Shown here piece by piece: positions 46,464 to 58,171 of a DNA stretch of 64,000 nt. The notes under the pieces were generated by a model. That model did no database searches, was not told the DNA's origin, and was given only the letters and a program-made list of their open reading frames with translations. Source of the stretch: Rotaria socialis. Lineage: Eukaryota > Rotifera > Eurotatoria > Philodinida > Philodinidae. Location: contig CAJNYU010000913.1 in the NCBI GenBank assembly GCA_905331475.1, positions 40,081-104,080 on the forward strand. The letters run 5' to 3'. The position numbers and the translations under genes were made by a program. The stretch's first letter is position 1. The number at the start of each line of letters is the position of its first letter.

Positions 46464-47157
46464 ATAAAATGGTTTATCTTCTTCTATGAAATTCTTGTTA
46501 AAATGTCTTGTCTCTTTTTTTTTATCTTCATATAATTGACGTTATCTGACTTCTTCTCTGTAGAGAAGCAGCGATGAGAACATTCGTTCTTTCATATTTT
46601 ATATATTGTTAAATCGAACTTGACACAAACGTAACTATGAATTTAGATATCTATGATTGCTAAAGTGTGTGGTGTCAAAACTATCTGGGTACATCAAAAA
46701 TAGTTTACTAATACTTTTCCAGATAATTTCCATTGCGTTAAATAGCACATTTGGAAGTATGATAGTTAACGAAATGGAGACACATCAAGCTGAATATCGA
46801 AGGATGTACACGCTTCGAAACTCGAATGCTCAATCACATATGAATGAAGTCAGCGCAAGGTCAAGTTCTACAACTTTGTTCTAGTTCTGCGTTTCATGTC
46901 GATGTTTCAAGAGCGGTATAAAATTTATTTCAATGGCTTTCATACCTGTCCACATGGGACTGCATAAATTGCACACAGAAAAAAAATGTTTCACTCCATC
47001 TCATATTAATAACTTCTTCTAACTATATTCTATCATGAACAATGTCACGTATGACTTCATAACTGATCTACCCATAGCAAGTTGCGTTTATGGAAAATCG
47101 AATAGAATAATGGTGTTTAAAAGCGACTAATATTATGTATTACACTGATATTATCAT
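46464..47157. other. Upstream region of the TRPA channel
   Basis: No gene was seen. It probably includes the channel promoter. The plus-strand frame 46657-46884 has no recognisable features. Confidence 0.35.
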
Positions 47158-47844
47158 TAGTGGCGGAGCAAGAGGAAGAACTGAGCTTCCTCTAGAAACT
47201 ATTAAGCTCCCTCTAGAAAATTTTGTCACTATTTAGACTGTCAAACTTTCTCTACTAAATAATTTCAATGCAAATACTAGAAGTTAGCAGAGCCGTTTGC
47301 CTATTTTTAATAGACTAAGAAGAACTTCGTACTTTTTTTTCTCTTCATTTTTTATGAGCAAGTCTTTCAAGTAATTCTATCGATACCGATTATAAATCAC
47401 TTTGATCAAAGGTGCTGTCACATTTCCTGTATCGTCCGTCGTATGTGAAAGGTCGTTTTCCAGGATGAAATTGATTAAAAATTATGCTCGAAATTCGATG
47501 GGCGATGAAAGACTTAGTGTATTCGCTATTGAAAGAGAATTTGACATAGATTTTGAAAAGATTATTGATGTATTTGCCATACAACATAAAAATAGTAGAG
47601 TTTTGTTAATGTAATTAAGTGATATGAAATATATTTAAATATAGAATCCCATCCATATGTTGATATAAATGTATATGTTTATAAATATATGAGCAAGAAC
47701 TGATTGAGTAAGATATGAGGACTCAGAAAACTGACTCAAACATGCCAGTTTTCAAAAAACAAAACTTTTACTATCGTAAGTAGACTTTGAATAATTAAGA
47801 TGGAGCTGAGCTCCCCCCAGACTGAAATCCTGGTTCCGCCACTA
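47158..47844 (+). mobile_element. hAT transposon remnant with dimerisation-domain fragment
   Basis: The element is flanked by a perfect 8-bp duplication ATTATCAT (47150-47157, 47845-47852). Its ends TAGTGGCGGAGC and (complement) TAGTGGCGGAACC are inverted. Inside, 47402-47614 (+) encodes a piece of the C-terminal hATC dimerisation domain: TFPVSSVVCERSFSRMKLI, then RNSMGDERLSVFAIE and DIDFEKIIDVFA, matching the family's V-ERSFS-LK-IK, S-MG-ERL and -DI-F-I-D-FA pattern. The N-terminal zinc finger and catalytic core are missing. It is therefore an internally deleted, non-autonomous copy. Confidence 0.9.
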
Positions 47845-47852
47845 ATTATCAT

Positions 47853-48767
47853 AATTCGGTTCAATTAATATCAAAAACAGAAGTGTCAGATCTATACAGC
47901 TCTGCACATCATCTATAACATTATTACACACGTGTCGGTTATCAACATGATGAAAGCGATTCATGTAGTGAGCGTTCAAACAACGTGTATAAGCACAACA
48001 TAGAGTCTGCTAACTAGAGGCAAGCATAAGTTCTGATTTTTCAGATCTCTAGTCTATTCGTCATATTTGCTGCTGAAATTTCAAGAATAAAGTTTTACTG
48101 GATACTAACTTGTAGTGAACAACTATTCGGTTACTTCTCGATTGTGTGTGCAACACACGTAAAGAATCATATTCTTAGAGAAGAAAAGAATTGCTAAATT
48201 AATTATTTGAGAAGCATCAAAATATGTGTTCAGTATATTTGAAAATATTTTCTCTTAACAATAGCATTTTGTTAAAAACTTCTAAAGCTTATCCTTACTG
48301 CAATAAATATTTTATACAACTTTGCTATTCGAGCACACAAAATTCTTGTGCCTTCTTTCTCCTTCGCATTATTATGACAATAGTCATATTCTAAGAATGA
48401 TACATCAATTATAGCAGTTACTTGAGACGTATCAAAAATAGTCCAGTTCAAGTCGAGGACTCATACTATTCATTATTGGTTCTTTTTCAATGAAAACCTT
48501 ATACTTTTTTAAGTATCCTATTATAATACAATAAAATAATGCAATGAAAACATTTCGGTAGAGAATGGATCATAAAAGAAAAACATTCCCTTCATTCTTT
48601 ATTTTCGTATAAAATACTAATCTATGTAATCTATATATCACAGTGGTTAGATTTCAATCTGCCATGCGCATCTTATTTAATTATAATCGTTTCGAGGATG
48701 ATGATTTAGTTTATACTATTTTTGTTTTGCGCAGTACGTTACAAGTGTTGAAACGACGATTTCTTGT
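47853..48767. other. Intergenic stretch, nothing recognised
   Basis: Spacer between the hAT remnant and the orphan membrane protein. No coding frame or repeat was seen. Confidence 0.35.
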
Positions 48768-49199
48768 TTAAGTGTATAATCGTACTTCTTGCTCACTAGT
48801 TTCACGAACATTTAGCACTCTATAACTTAAGTAGGTTCTAGTTACATATATAACAACGATGAGCGTCATAATTCCAACTGAAATGCTACCAATAGTAATA
48901 AAAACTTTCAAATGTTCATTTAATGATCGTTCGTCTGGTATTGTTGAGGCATGATTATTGTAACTATCATCATCATTTTGATCAAATTTATTTGTTTTTG
49001 TAATTAAAGAGTCCAAGCGATGATTTCGATTAAATTTATAAATAGACTTTGATGAAGATTCATTTGTATCAGCCAAAATTGAACAGGTAAGGTGCGAAAT
49101 AAGAAGAAATATAGTATAAAATTGAAACATAACGCCTACAATAAAATATAACCTTCGAATCCAATCATTCATGCAGAGATATTTCTGTATGTGTTTCAT
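48768..49199 (-). CDS. Small orphan membrane protein
   Basis: This is a 143-residue single-exon frame. A hydrophobic stretch at residues ~18-40 (LYFIVGVMFQFYTIFLLISH) could be a signal peptide or anchor. A second transmembrane helix lies at ~100-122 (VFITIGSISVGIMTLIVVIY). Between them is an Asn/Asp/Ser-rich loop, and a ~20-residue polar tail follows (YLSYRVLNVRETSEQEVRLY). With signal cleavage this would be type I, with a ~60-residue outer part and a short cytoplasmic tail. An alternative start is Met10. No family was recognised. Confidence 0.55.
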   Translation of the reverse strand: MKHIQKYLCMNDWIRRLYFIVGVMFQFYTIFLLISHLTCSILADTNESSSKSIYKFNRNHRLDSLITKTNKFDQNDDDSYNNHASTIPDERSLNEHLKVFITIGSISVGIMTLIVVIYVTRTYLSYRVLNVRETSEQEVRLYT

Positions 49200-50006
49200 A
49201 TAGACTATTACAACTTACAATTATAACGAACAAATCGCGAATAGCAAATCGATCCGCTTTTTTCTATTCTAGTTTGTATGTGTGCGTGCTTTTGGGAGTA
49301 TGTATGCGTATTTGCTTCTCTATTCTGTCGTCTTTATAGAAGAGCTCTCGAAATAAAACCGATAAGTGAGAAGAAAAAGAAACAAATTTTGTATAAAAAT
49401 AACATACGCTCATCATTTGTCTTCGAAAGTAAATATATTTATATAATTCGTGGACAAGTCTTGTTAGTCACAAATTATACTCTCGTCATTTCTTTGATTT
49501 TATCTAATATATATGGAATAAAATTAAACTCATCGTCAATGGAATTTTCCTTTTTTCATATGCCTATACTTAGTCGACTGTAGTAGAGAAAGTTTTGCTA
49601 TTTAAAAAGACGCCATCGTTTTCGTCTCGTATTGCTTCATATATATACTTATATGCCATCTCATTTTTTTTTGCATTGATAAATAGAATGTAATAATATC
49701 AATATATATATTTCTTCTTGTTCTTGATCTTTTTAATGATGTTTTAAATTGTTGAATGGATAAAGAAAACAAAAACAGGCAAAAAAAAACAGGAACAAAT
49801 AGTTAACAAAAAATGTGCGTGTTTATGAAGGTAGAAATCGGAAAAAAACATAACATCAGTTAGTCTTGTTTTTGTTTTTTCTAGTGAAGAAAAGATTCTA
49901 TTCGATAATTCTTTTTCTTGTTTTCTGTGGCACAAAAAAAACAAAAAAGAAAATGTTAGAAAACAACTGTTATATGTTTTGAAAATTGATGCTCGTTAAT
50001 AACCAA
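49200..50006. other. Intergenic stretch, nothing recognised
   Basis: A+T-rich. It should include the promoter of the orphan membrane gene and the 3' UTR of the NAC-beta gene. Frames at 49278-49583 (+) and 49744-49944 (-) are not convincing. Confidence 0.35.
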
Positions 50007-50807
50007 TCATTTTGAGTTTGATACGTCATCAAAGTTTTCCACAAGATCTTTAAAAATAAAAATAAATGCGATTGATTATAATAAGAAAAATGAATAAATG
50101 TATGAACATACCGGGAACTTCATCATCGCCTTCCTGTTCATTTGTTCCAGTTTGTCCATCGCCACCTGTTTGTTGATCTCCTTGTGAACCAATTTTGCGT
50201 CGCACTGCGTCACTTGCTAAGCCTAAATCGGTTGTCATACCCATTTGTGACATGATTGTCGGTAGCATATCTTGTAGAGCTAAAATACAACAACAAAATG
50301 AAAATCATAATTAAAAATTGAATTCTACAGTCGTACATTTTGTGTCCGAAGTACCGCTGATAGCAAATGTATTTGAACTTAGTGATGCCTGTACTTTAGG
50401 ACTAGCAAAATGAATAACTTCGCCATTGTCTTTGAATAGATTGACCTATAAAATAAAATTACGCAAACAAGTAGATCAAATGATAATAATTGTAAGATTT
50501 TTTTTTGTGTTATGTAGTGTTCAAAAACACATCAATATACGAACCTCTTCAATGCCTGGTATATTATTTGCAGCAAGTTTTTTTAATGAACTTTGAAGTT
50601 TTTTGTCGTCTACATTAGCTGGTCGATGAATAATTTTCTTCTTTCGACGAGCTGTGCCCTATCAAATTGAAATAAATATTACCATATAACTATTTAAGAA
50701 AAAAATATACGCACCTTGCCACCGATTTTAACGGCATTAGAATTTTCGGCAAGTTCTCTTAATTTCTTTTGATTGACTTGAAATACTGGGGTGGCCTCAC
50801 TTGACAT
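50007..50807 (-). CDS. BTF3: BTF3 / nascent polypeptide-associated complex beta subunit
   Basis: Exons are 50807-50715, 50658-50545, 50445-50337, 50279-50112 and 50047-50007, 525 nt, 174 residues. NAC-beta pairs with NAC-alpha at the ribosomal exit tunnel and shields nascent chains from wrong targeting. The start [20 protein letters not shown] is followed by [20 protein letters not shown], holding the basic ribosome-binding RRKKK motif. The NAC domain runs through [40 protein letters not shown] and ISGTSDTK. The tail ends [19 protein letters not shown], the near-universal C-terminus of the family. The Gly/Gln/Thr-rich linker (residues ~130-155) is longer than in vertebrates. Confidence 0.96.
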
Positions 50808-51103
50808 TGTCTTCTATTCAGAGTACTTCAATAATACTTTTGATCTTTAATCTGAAAAAGAATTATAATATTTTGCCTATGATTATTGAGATTATTCGAA
50901 AAAAGAACGAAAACAAAGGAAATAATACACAATTATATTGCAAAGATAAATCAGATAGACAAAACACTGTTGTCAAATATAGTAAACTAATAATACAGTT
51001 GAACACATATGATATATATACGTAAATAATCTGAAAGCGCAAGATCAGGATTACAACGAAATTATCTGACGCCTAGCTGTATTTATCAGGATGAAAAAAT
51101 TTC

Positions 51104-53466
51104 CTATGATTTTTTCGGTGTTGCTGATGTTATTTGTAAAGCATGTTTAGCTTTACGTTTGAAAAAGCAACATGTTGCTACTGATGGCTGTCCAATATAT
51201 GATGAATATTGTTCTTTGGTACAATTATTTACATTGGTTGAAGGATTGGAAGAAGGATTCGCTGTTGCTGCTACTAAACTTTGTCGTTTTGCTGGTATCG
51301 GTCGATGAGTTTCAGTGGTTGAACGTAATGACGGTAAAATAACTGGAGTTTTTGTTGTACTTGCTGTTGAAACTGTTGTTTTTGAACCACCATTTAACGT
51401 TGCTGTGGTTGCATTGGCTGAACTCAACGGTAATGGATGTTGACATATGCTACGCGGAGCGACAGTACGATTATGTAACTCTTGATTATTGCGGACTGTT
51501 GACGACACGCCATTGACTGGATTAATTACTTTCTTAGTAGTAACACTAGATGGTGCTACACCAGTGAGAGTTGTATTTTTTGTTTTACTACGATTTGAAC
51601 GATGTTCTTGTAAAACTTTAATCCAATCAAAATCACCATCATTAACAAGATTATTTTCATTGAGAGCATTATGAAATAGTTCTCGTAGTGCATTATACTA
51701 AAATTAGATAAATTGAATTATTTTCGAGAACGCTGTCTTTGTTTTCTACATACATCAGGTACTTGAGAAAATTCAAATTGACGTACAGTTCGCATATAAG
51801 TAAAAAATTGACGCGCATAACCTTCGCATAGAATTTCATGTGTTGTAAAACGTTTTGTTTCGCCAATCTTTTGATAACGTTCTTTTAATGTGTCAGCTTT
51901 TAAACCTTGCCACTAGAAAAAAAATTCAGATAAATGGCGAGTTTAAAATTCATAGACAAGAAGAATAGAATGAAGAATAATTTTAATTCTTATCTCGTAA
52001 TTTAAATACAAGTAGAGAAAATTTATAAAACAGATCGAAACATAAGAGACAAAGAATAATATTTGTTGGTTCAAGTTTTTCACTATTACGAATAGAAACG
52101 ATAAATAAAATAATAATGCTGTTTTCTGTAAGCCTGTTCCTTTAGTTGATATTTAGTTTGAATCATATTCTTGAAATATATACTAGCTTACACATCAAAT
52201 ACATGTACATTTCATAGAAACAAAAAATGAGATGTATCTCAAAAATTTTGTATATGATTCATCGCTATCGTAGTTGAGACTTTGTCATTTCTGTAGATTC
52301 TAAACAACTATGAATAATCTGCAAGCATCTGAGATTGCTCATATAATTGACACAGACCCTTATCGATTTTGTCTAATGTGAAAACGTCATATCCTTAGAT
52401 GTACATCTATCCTCCAATAAGAACAGCGAAATTAACTGCCGCCTATGACTAATAACAAAAGAGACCTTTATCATTAGATGTCTTTGAGGGTAGGAAGAAA
52501 AGAAACGTGTAAAACTTTCCTGATAAGCTATTTTTATCAATATCTGTCTTTCATTCTAATAAGCTATTAGCCTGATTGAAAAAGACGTTGATGAAACTAA
52601 AAGATCAACTTGATCTCACGTTGTGACCATCAAACGAAAAGATAATAGTACGTTTTATTTCATGTCTGTTGATACATTCATTTTATAATATGAAAATCGT
52701 ACATACCGGGAGACTTCCTCGTAGAAAATACATGAGCATATATCCCAATGCTTCTAAATCATCACGACGACTTTGTTCTCGACCTAAAAAAAAATTCTTA
52801 GATTATATTTGTCCTTTCCTCCAGAGAATAAAACATACCAAGATGTGTATTAATTGACATATATCGAGCTGTACCCGTCAAACTTTTATGTTCACGATAT
52901 GCTATGTGCGTTCCATCCGATGTTCGATATTGTTTTGCTAAACCGAAGTCAACCATATGTATAATATGCTGGCGATTTGTACTACCACGTCCAATTAGGA
53001 AATTTTCTGGTTTAATACTAAAAAATTTTGAATAATTTAATTATGATTTTGAAACAAATCAAAGAGATTTTCTTTACTCTCGATAAATTAAATGCTTTGA
53101 ATGAACATATTCAATTCTATCTAATAATTGTAAACCAATCATTAGAACAGTTTTTAATGAAAAACGTCTTGAACATAAATCGAATAGATCTTCTAATGAC
53201 GGTCCCAATAATTCCATTACAAGTGCATTATATGAACCAGTTTGCCCGTAAAATTGTATACGCGGTATACCATCATATTTGCCTAATAATTTATAAAATC
53301 GATATTCATATGCTAATTGTGGTGTACGGGTTAAAATTTGTTCTAATTTAATTGCAACATGTTCCTGAGTTTCATTATTACGACCTAAATGTATTTCACC
53401 AAAATTGCCTGCACCTAATCGACGACCAATTTGATAATGTGAACCTAATGTACGATTTGTAGTCAT
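51104..53466 (-). CDS. CSNK1G: Casein kinase 1, gamma type
   Basis: Exons are 53466-53078, 53017-52839, 52783-52707, 51912-51754 and 51697-51104, 1398 nt, 465 residues. It is a Ser/Thr kinase; gamma isoforms are membrane-bound and phosphorylate the LRP6 tail in Wnt signalling. The glycine loop is [14 protein letters not shown], the catalytic lysine is in HVAIKLEQ, the gamma-type [20 protein letters not shown] follows, the catalytic loop is [12 protein letters not shown], the DFG motif is VDFGLAKQY, and [19 protein letters not shown] is the CK1 substrate loop. The C-terminus has [17 protein letters not shown] followed by basics is the palmitoylation site that places CK1 gamma in the membrane. 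The linker before it is Ser/Thr/Asn-rich (~290-435). The intron at 51913-52706 is 794 bp, far longer than the rest. Confidence 0.95.
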
Positions 53467-54479
53467 TCTTCATTCGAATATAATACGATACGATAGAATT
53501 ATATACATATAAACATAGCACAAACACAAAATATTTTCTTGATTTTTATAGGTGTGCAGTTTTTTTAGGCTGATAATTACAGATTGTCGATAAAAAAGGA
53601 ATATTCGGTGTTGGACATAATTTTTACAAAAGAAAATAATTGGAAACGAACAAAATGTACAGATTCTAAAAAGACAATAAATATGATCAATAAAATAATT
53701 TTACTGTTATTTTTTCTCCTCCCATAATTAAAACAAAATATACAATGACCGATAGAAGAAACAGAAAAAAAGTGTCTCCAAGAACGTTTTAAATATAAAT
53801 GGTAAACATTGGACAAAAACTCCCTTTAATGAAGAGTTTTGATCGACAGTAATTCGCGCAGTTTTTCTTCAAATTCAACTTGAAATTTTCATGTTTTCAA
53901 TTGCAAATTATCCACAAAAATAATAAGATTCATTTATAGTTGTCGGACAAAAGAGGTCGCTAATTCTTAGCTTTGCAATATATATATATATTTTTTTTTT
54001 TGTTTTTTTCGCGCGCTCATATTTTGTACAGTTATATGTATGAATTAAGATTAGCTTCATTGTAGAATAATAGGATCTATTTTACAAAAGTCATTGAAGC
54101 GGAAAGATATTTGGATGAGTCAATCATAATTTTAACAAAATCATTTTTTTCCCCTAGCGACGGAGTATCGATTCAAGTTTCTATTACTATAACACAATCT
54201 TGAGTATTCATTCTGTCAGTTAATGTAAAACTCATTGTCTATCATTTTTTGATTCATCTGAATATAAAGTCTTTTGAATCACTCTAAAACTGTTGGAATC
54301 TTACTAGTCTAGGTTGAAAAATGAAACAACGACAAAAGCAAAATGAATATTATATTTAATTGTCTGAATTATGAGTAGACGGTGGGATTAAAAACAGTGA
54401 TTCCCAATATAGAATTATCATGAACAAAAACTATAAACCAATTAATGTCAGTAGACAAAGATCTGCGTCAGAGAAGATT
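53467..54479. other. Intergenic stretch between IFT46 3' end and CK1 gamma start
   Basis: No coding frame was seen. It contains a short TA tract followed by a T run at about 53980-54006. The CK1 gamma promoter should lie at its left side. Confidence 0.35.
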
Positions 54480-56307
54480 TTAATCTATAATCATTTGATC
54501 AGCTCCTGTATTATTTCCACCACGACGAAAAGGTGTTTCAGATGCATCCATCATAGCTTTGAAATGCTAAAAACAAAAGATTCAAAATATAAAATTTAGA
54601 ATAATTTTTTTTTGGCCCATTAAATATACTTCTGAATTTTTGAATCCAAGATAAAGTGTAAACAAAGCATGCAATGACTGAACACGAGATTCATATACAG
54701 GAATATCAAGAAGTGCTATATCAAAGAAAGAAAACGAAGAAAGTTAGACTATTTAAAAAAATGAAAATAACATCATCGACATACAACATGCAATATCTGT
54801 ATAAGTTGCTAAATCTGCATCGATATCAGCTGACGGTACTGAAGTCTAGATGAAAATAAAAATATGCATTGACACAAACTAAGATAATCTCTATTGGTAA
54901 ACCTCTTTAAGGAGTTCTTCAAATTGTGTAGGCCATTCTTGCATCAAACCATCAATATCTGGCATCGGTCTAAAATAAATTGTTCAAAACTAATTTTATA
55001 AACAAGCAAGATTTCACGATTGATTACTTTTTATATTGAACAGTATCAACAGTTTTAGCTTTTTGAAGTTTACTTATATTATGAATCCATTCTTCAATAG
55101 CTTTAGGATTTCTATCAGCATTTGATACATTTCTTATATTCTAAAAATAAAGAAAATAATAGCAAAGATTTATTTTCTCAATATCTTCAAAAGTATCTTT
55201 CAATGTCGTGATCGTGAAGTTGTTTATTTTGTTCTAGAAGCTGACGGCCTCTTCCACAAGTCTAGCGATCTCGTAATTTCCTTGAATATTCTTTTTGTTC
55301 TTACCGTTAATAAACTACTAGCGATCGGTTGTTTTGATGTGTATCGCATCTGTAAACTAAGTACATGCGGATCACTTTGCTTTGATGATGGTTCATCGAC
55401 AACAATCAGACCTAGAAAATCTTCTTTCTCATCAGGTCTTGGTACCTTAAAAAGATTCAATAGATTTTCATTTTATTTTAATTCTAATTTTCAGAAAATT
55501 AATAATAGATACTTTAAGAAAAGCATCAATATCTCCAATCGATGGAACAAAATCTGGAATAAATGGTTTTAATTTTGTTTCTAGTGGAATATCTTGTGGT
55601 TGATATCTGCATAGTGTATTGTAAAAAATATTAAAAAGAAAAATAATTTGATGAGTTACTTTTCAATATATTTAAATATATCTTTGACTTCCTCCGAAAC
55701 AGGCAAATCATGATACATTTTAGGATCATAAGCGTTAGCATCTGATGATTTATATTCTTTCTGTCGACTAGCACCATTTGACATTTGTGATGATGGCGGA
55801 TCCGAATCAGTTTCATCTTGTGTATCATCATTATCTTGCTAAAATTGATATTATTAAAAATCAATAATTAATTAAAAGACTAAAGACCTACTCGAGGACT
55901 AGCATCAGGAGTATCACCTTGTTGACGACGAACAATAGGCGGTTCTCGAGAAAACTGACCCATTCCTGTGTTCAAATGCGTATCAGGTGCTTAAAGATAA
56001 AAAGAAAGCAAATTTTAATTAAGAGGAGAGAATTTCGAATTTACACATTTCAAACTCTATTTATCTAAGCATACCTGGAGGTTTTCGATTGCTTGGTAAA
56101 GGTGTATACATACTAGCTACGTCTTCTCCATCGCCAACCTTTAAATGAAATTAAAAATTTGCTATTTAAAAATTAGTCGGCTCTTACGTCCATCGATTCA
56201 TCATAGGGTTGATCTTGTACGACACGGTGCTAAATATATATATATATATATGAACATAATCTTTGTTTCAATTGTTTTTATCTTACTTCATCCTCGTCAT
56301 CACTCAT
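54480..56307 (-). CDS. IFT46: Intraflagellar transport protein 46
   Basis: Twelve small exons from the 5' end: 56307-56287, 56229-56188, 56138-56075, 55989-55892, 55838-55660, 55606-55513, 55445-55305, 55140-55028, 54969-54903, 54845-54785, 54715-54630 and 54566-54480. They sum to 1053 nt, 350 residues. IFT46 is an IFT-B core subunit that carries outer dynein arms into cilia. The N-terminal third is acidic and disordered (MSDDEDE, QDNDDTQDETDSDPP). The conserved core starts EEVKDIFKYIEKYQPQDIPL and includes KLKPFIPDFVPSIGDIDAFL, VPRPDEKEDFLGLIVVDEP, NPKAIEEWIHNISKLQK, MPDIDGLMQEWP and LLDIPVYESRVQSLHALFTL, all family signatures. Its presence implies motile or sensory cilia. Human IFT46 is ~304 residues; the extra length is in the N-terminal region. 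Confidence 0.95.
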
Positions 56308-58171
56308 TTTCTTGTTTGGCTCAATAAATAGTTAAATGAAAATTTCTAATTGTGACATATGTCATTCTGTACTACTTAGCGATACCTCTGTTTAAAAGGC
56401 AAAAGAGAGGTCACTACTTGAGAATAAAGTCAATAAATGCTGTTTTAGAAAGTTTTTTTTTTATCAGAATGGCAAATACTGAAAGCTACTTCCTGTTTTA
56501 CACTGATCATCGAAGTATTCTGTTTCTATTTTTCATGAGAATATTTTGAGCCCTATGGCATTATTTTCTATTTTTATTCTGCAGTTCTTTTTTTTTATTG
56601 AATTTTTGAATAACAAATAAAAATAAACATGACACCGGAGTCATCACGTAAATTGAATATAAACATTTATTTCAGTAGAGAAAAAGGAGTGTTTTTCATA
56701 TCATATATATATATATTCCTTGTTGATATATTGAGCCATACAATTTGAAATGAATCGGTGTTCTCATTGAATTTATAATCGACTTCATAGAATCAGTCAT
56801 AGTCAAAAGAATACCTTGTAATTTTATTAACTACAATGTTAATACTTTCTATGGCGCATATTAAATATGAATATTTGAATATTTAAAAGAATTTATCAAG
56901 TATTCAAAGATCAATCAACTTCACTCATGACTTCCGCTAAATTAATAAGAAAAGCAAATTCTTTTATTTTGATAACCTGACATACAACAGACATTTATCA
57001 TAGATTTCCTTTCGTAAAAATAGAACGTTTCAATGAATTGACAAGAAAAAAAACAATTTTAGTATCAAACTCTTGTTTTCCAGTCGTTTTGTTAAATTCT
57101 AGTATTACGTCAATCTTGGACTTTATAATTTAGTTAAAAAACATTTGATTTGTCTACAACATTATTAATGAAATGTCAGCATCATTCTGTAATCCCCTTA
57201 TGCGTCTTTATTTTTCTCTAGTCACGTAGTTACTTTTTAAACTTATATCATGCCTTCATGTACCCGTTATTATCTTTCTACTGTATCCAAATACCTACGC
57301 AAATACGCAGCTTATATTCTAATACCGGATAGCAAAGGTTTGCCCGTAAAAAAAAGTATTTAACCGGGTATGTAGTATAAGCCAAGCTTTATTCGAGATT
57401 AAAGTACATCCATCTTTTATTTATCAAACGATGACGATTATCGAAGTTTTGTTGTTTGAATGGATAAAAAATAGTTTGGTTTGTTATTTTATTTTTGTCT
57501 CTCTGATAATAAAAAAAAAAGAATCTATTACCGTTGACTCAATTAGTTTCGATGACAAAATACCGCCCACGGAATGGTTCCATGAATACTCGATGACGCA
57601 CGATGAAAAGAAAAACATGATGATTATTTTTAGTATCTTTTCATCAATTTATTAGTATTAGTCTGCACGCTCGAAAATACTATTGAAGTCATACAAAGTC
57701 AATGTTGCCCTTTAATTTTTCTCATTATTTCTTTCTTTTTACGTATATTTAAAAATTCATTGTTTTTATTAGGACCAATGATAATGAATAATAAGAAGAA
57801 GAAAGTATAATAGATATAGAACGAGTAGAGCAAAAAATAAAAACATCATTAGATTTCGAAGCAAAATAAAATTAAAATTAAAAATTTGTTTTTAGAGCCA
57901 AAATGAATAGGAATACTTGAATATCATATCTCATGAATAGAAGATTCCAGAAAACCATAAAGCATTTTCAAAAGACTGAGAATAATAGAGAAAATAAAAC
58001 GGAATAACTCCGACACTTCGTATTAAGTGAAAACAGCGTAAAAGGAAAGGACTTTAAAAGAATATCATATTCTCGTTGGCATGCGATGAAAATATGAAGC
58101 AATAGATTAAGCAACGATGTAATTAAACAATAAACCATTTCTTATTCTTTTGTTCGTCTGTGTTTTATCAA
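56308..58171. other. Intergenic stretch, nothing recognised
   Basis: 1.9 kb with no gene-like frame. Short frames at 56352-56549 and 57431-57655 (+) have no domain content. It holds the IFT46 promoter and the ODC 3' UTR. Confidence 0.35.

Noticed and set aside
49201..49230. TATTACAACTTAC, similar to part of the spliced leader I recall for bdelloid rotifers
   Set aside because: Only a partial match from memory, without the following donor or an snRNA-like body; treated as chance.
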